From Paramoeba atlantica (taxonomy: Eukaryota > Discosea): a stretch of 64,000 nucleotides of DNA. The notes under the pieces were generated by a model, which saw only the letters and a list, made by a program, of their open reading frames with translations, was not told the origin of the DNA and made no database searches. Made by a program: the position numbers and the translations under genes. The stretch lies in the NCBI GenBank assembly GCA_977017575.1, contig CDRNVI010000019.1:310001-374000 (forward strand), in the 5' to 3' direction. Numbering within the stretch: position 1 is the stretch's first letter; each line of letters begins with the position of its first letter. Of this stretch, positions 63,852-64,000 are shown in pieces.

Positions 63852-64000
63852 TTATTCGCTATCATAAGCGGCGCATAGTGCGTTGCTTGCAACAAGTTGA
63901 TTCGATGACGAGAGCTGCTTCCGTTTCGCATCAAATGTCCGGTCGCGGGTGAAGATTGAAGAACCAAAAAAGGTTAGCCTTTCCGTACGGTTTTCGCTTC
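63852..64000 (-). CDS. Possible C-terminus of a gene running off the right edge
   Basis: A frame of about 49 codons enters from the right edge and ends at a TAA (63852-63854), with the sequence LTFFGSSIFTRDRTFDAKRK and a terminal CAAYDSE. It lies on the same strand as every host gene and at the expected spacing, but a frame of this length can occur by chance. Confidence 0.35.
   Translation of the reverse strand, partial: SENRTERLTFFGSSIFTRDRTFDAKRKQLSSSNQLVASNALCAAYDSE

Overview
The window looks like nuclear DNA of a compact, almost intron-free protist. I read it as kinetoplastid-like (Euglenozoa). The strongest reason is orientation: every recognisable host gene, about 40 of them over 64 kb, lies on the minus strand, separated by only 100-600 bp, as in polycistronic transcription units. 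Supporting signs are polypyrimidine-AG tracts just upstream of many ATGs (spliced-leader acceptor-like), BiP ending in MEDL (trypanosome BiP is known to end in MDDL), and dimethyltransferase, mitoribosomal and Fe-S genes of eukaryotic type. Gene density (about one per 1.6-1.8 kb) and an alpha-tubulin without lysine 40 would fit a reduced, possibly aflagellate member such as a Perkinsela-like prokinetoplastid, but that genus-level guess is inference. No spliced-leader RNA, tRNA or rRNA gene was recognised.

Layout: 1-3.6 kb holds the start of an unidentified gene, two inverted-repeat elements and a pectinacetylesterase/Notum-like enzyme. 3.8-5.2 kb is a Merlin (IS1595-like) DNA transposon on the opposite strand. 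5.6-20.8 kb carries peroxiredoxin, alpha-tubulin, BiP, a FUN14 protein, several unknowns, RNA polymerase III subunit RPC5, a ThrE-type transporter and a CCCH zinc-finger protein. 21-28.5 kb carries a low-complexity protein, a leucine-rich-repeat (LRR) surface protein, a FYVE-lipase, CDC73 and RPS19. 28.5-34.7 kb is a transposon nest: tandem SINE-like units and a non-LTR retrotransposon (reverse transcriptase, C-terminal restriction-like endonuclease, 2A-like motif and a 147-bp in-frame repeat array). 35-46.8 kb carries two more LRR genes, an enoyl-CoA hydratase, Pol III subunit RPC9, UTP23, deoxyhypusine synthase, BET1, RPL7 and mitochondrial uL4. 47-63.3 kb carries a DDX54/Dbp10 helicase, an rRNA dimethyltransferase, CSTF1, an FHA-WWE protein, an SRD5A3-like reductase, a decayed Tc1-like transposon, ISCA1, glutaredoxin and an UNC93-like transporter.

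Neighbours are functionally mixed housekeeping genes, as expected where a polycistron is only a transcription unit and not a pathway operon. Recurrent themes are ribosome and RNA biogenesis (RPS19, RPL7, uL4m, UTP23, DDX54, dimethyltransferase), transcription and RNA processing (RPC5, RPC9, CDC73, CSTF1), redox and Fe-S biology (peroxiredoxin, ISCA1, glutaredoxin) and a dispersed secreted LRR family.

The most unusual signal is compositional. In at least five genes (alpha-tubulin, the 21.2-22.5 kb gene, CDC73, the 39.5-40.2 kb gene and uL4m) GC-rich islands flip strand skew near mid-gene. Their 5' halves use C-ending synonymous codons and their 3' halves G-ending ones, always in the same direction on the plus strand (C-rich left, G-rich right). 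The second is a set of small elements with ends of the form TA plus a C-run, several folding back into hairpins; one of them carries a decayed ULP1-type protease fragment.
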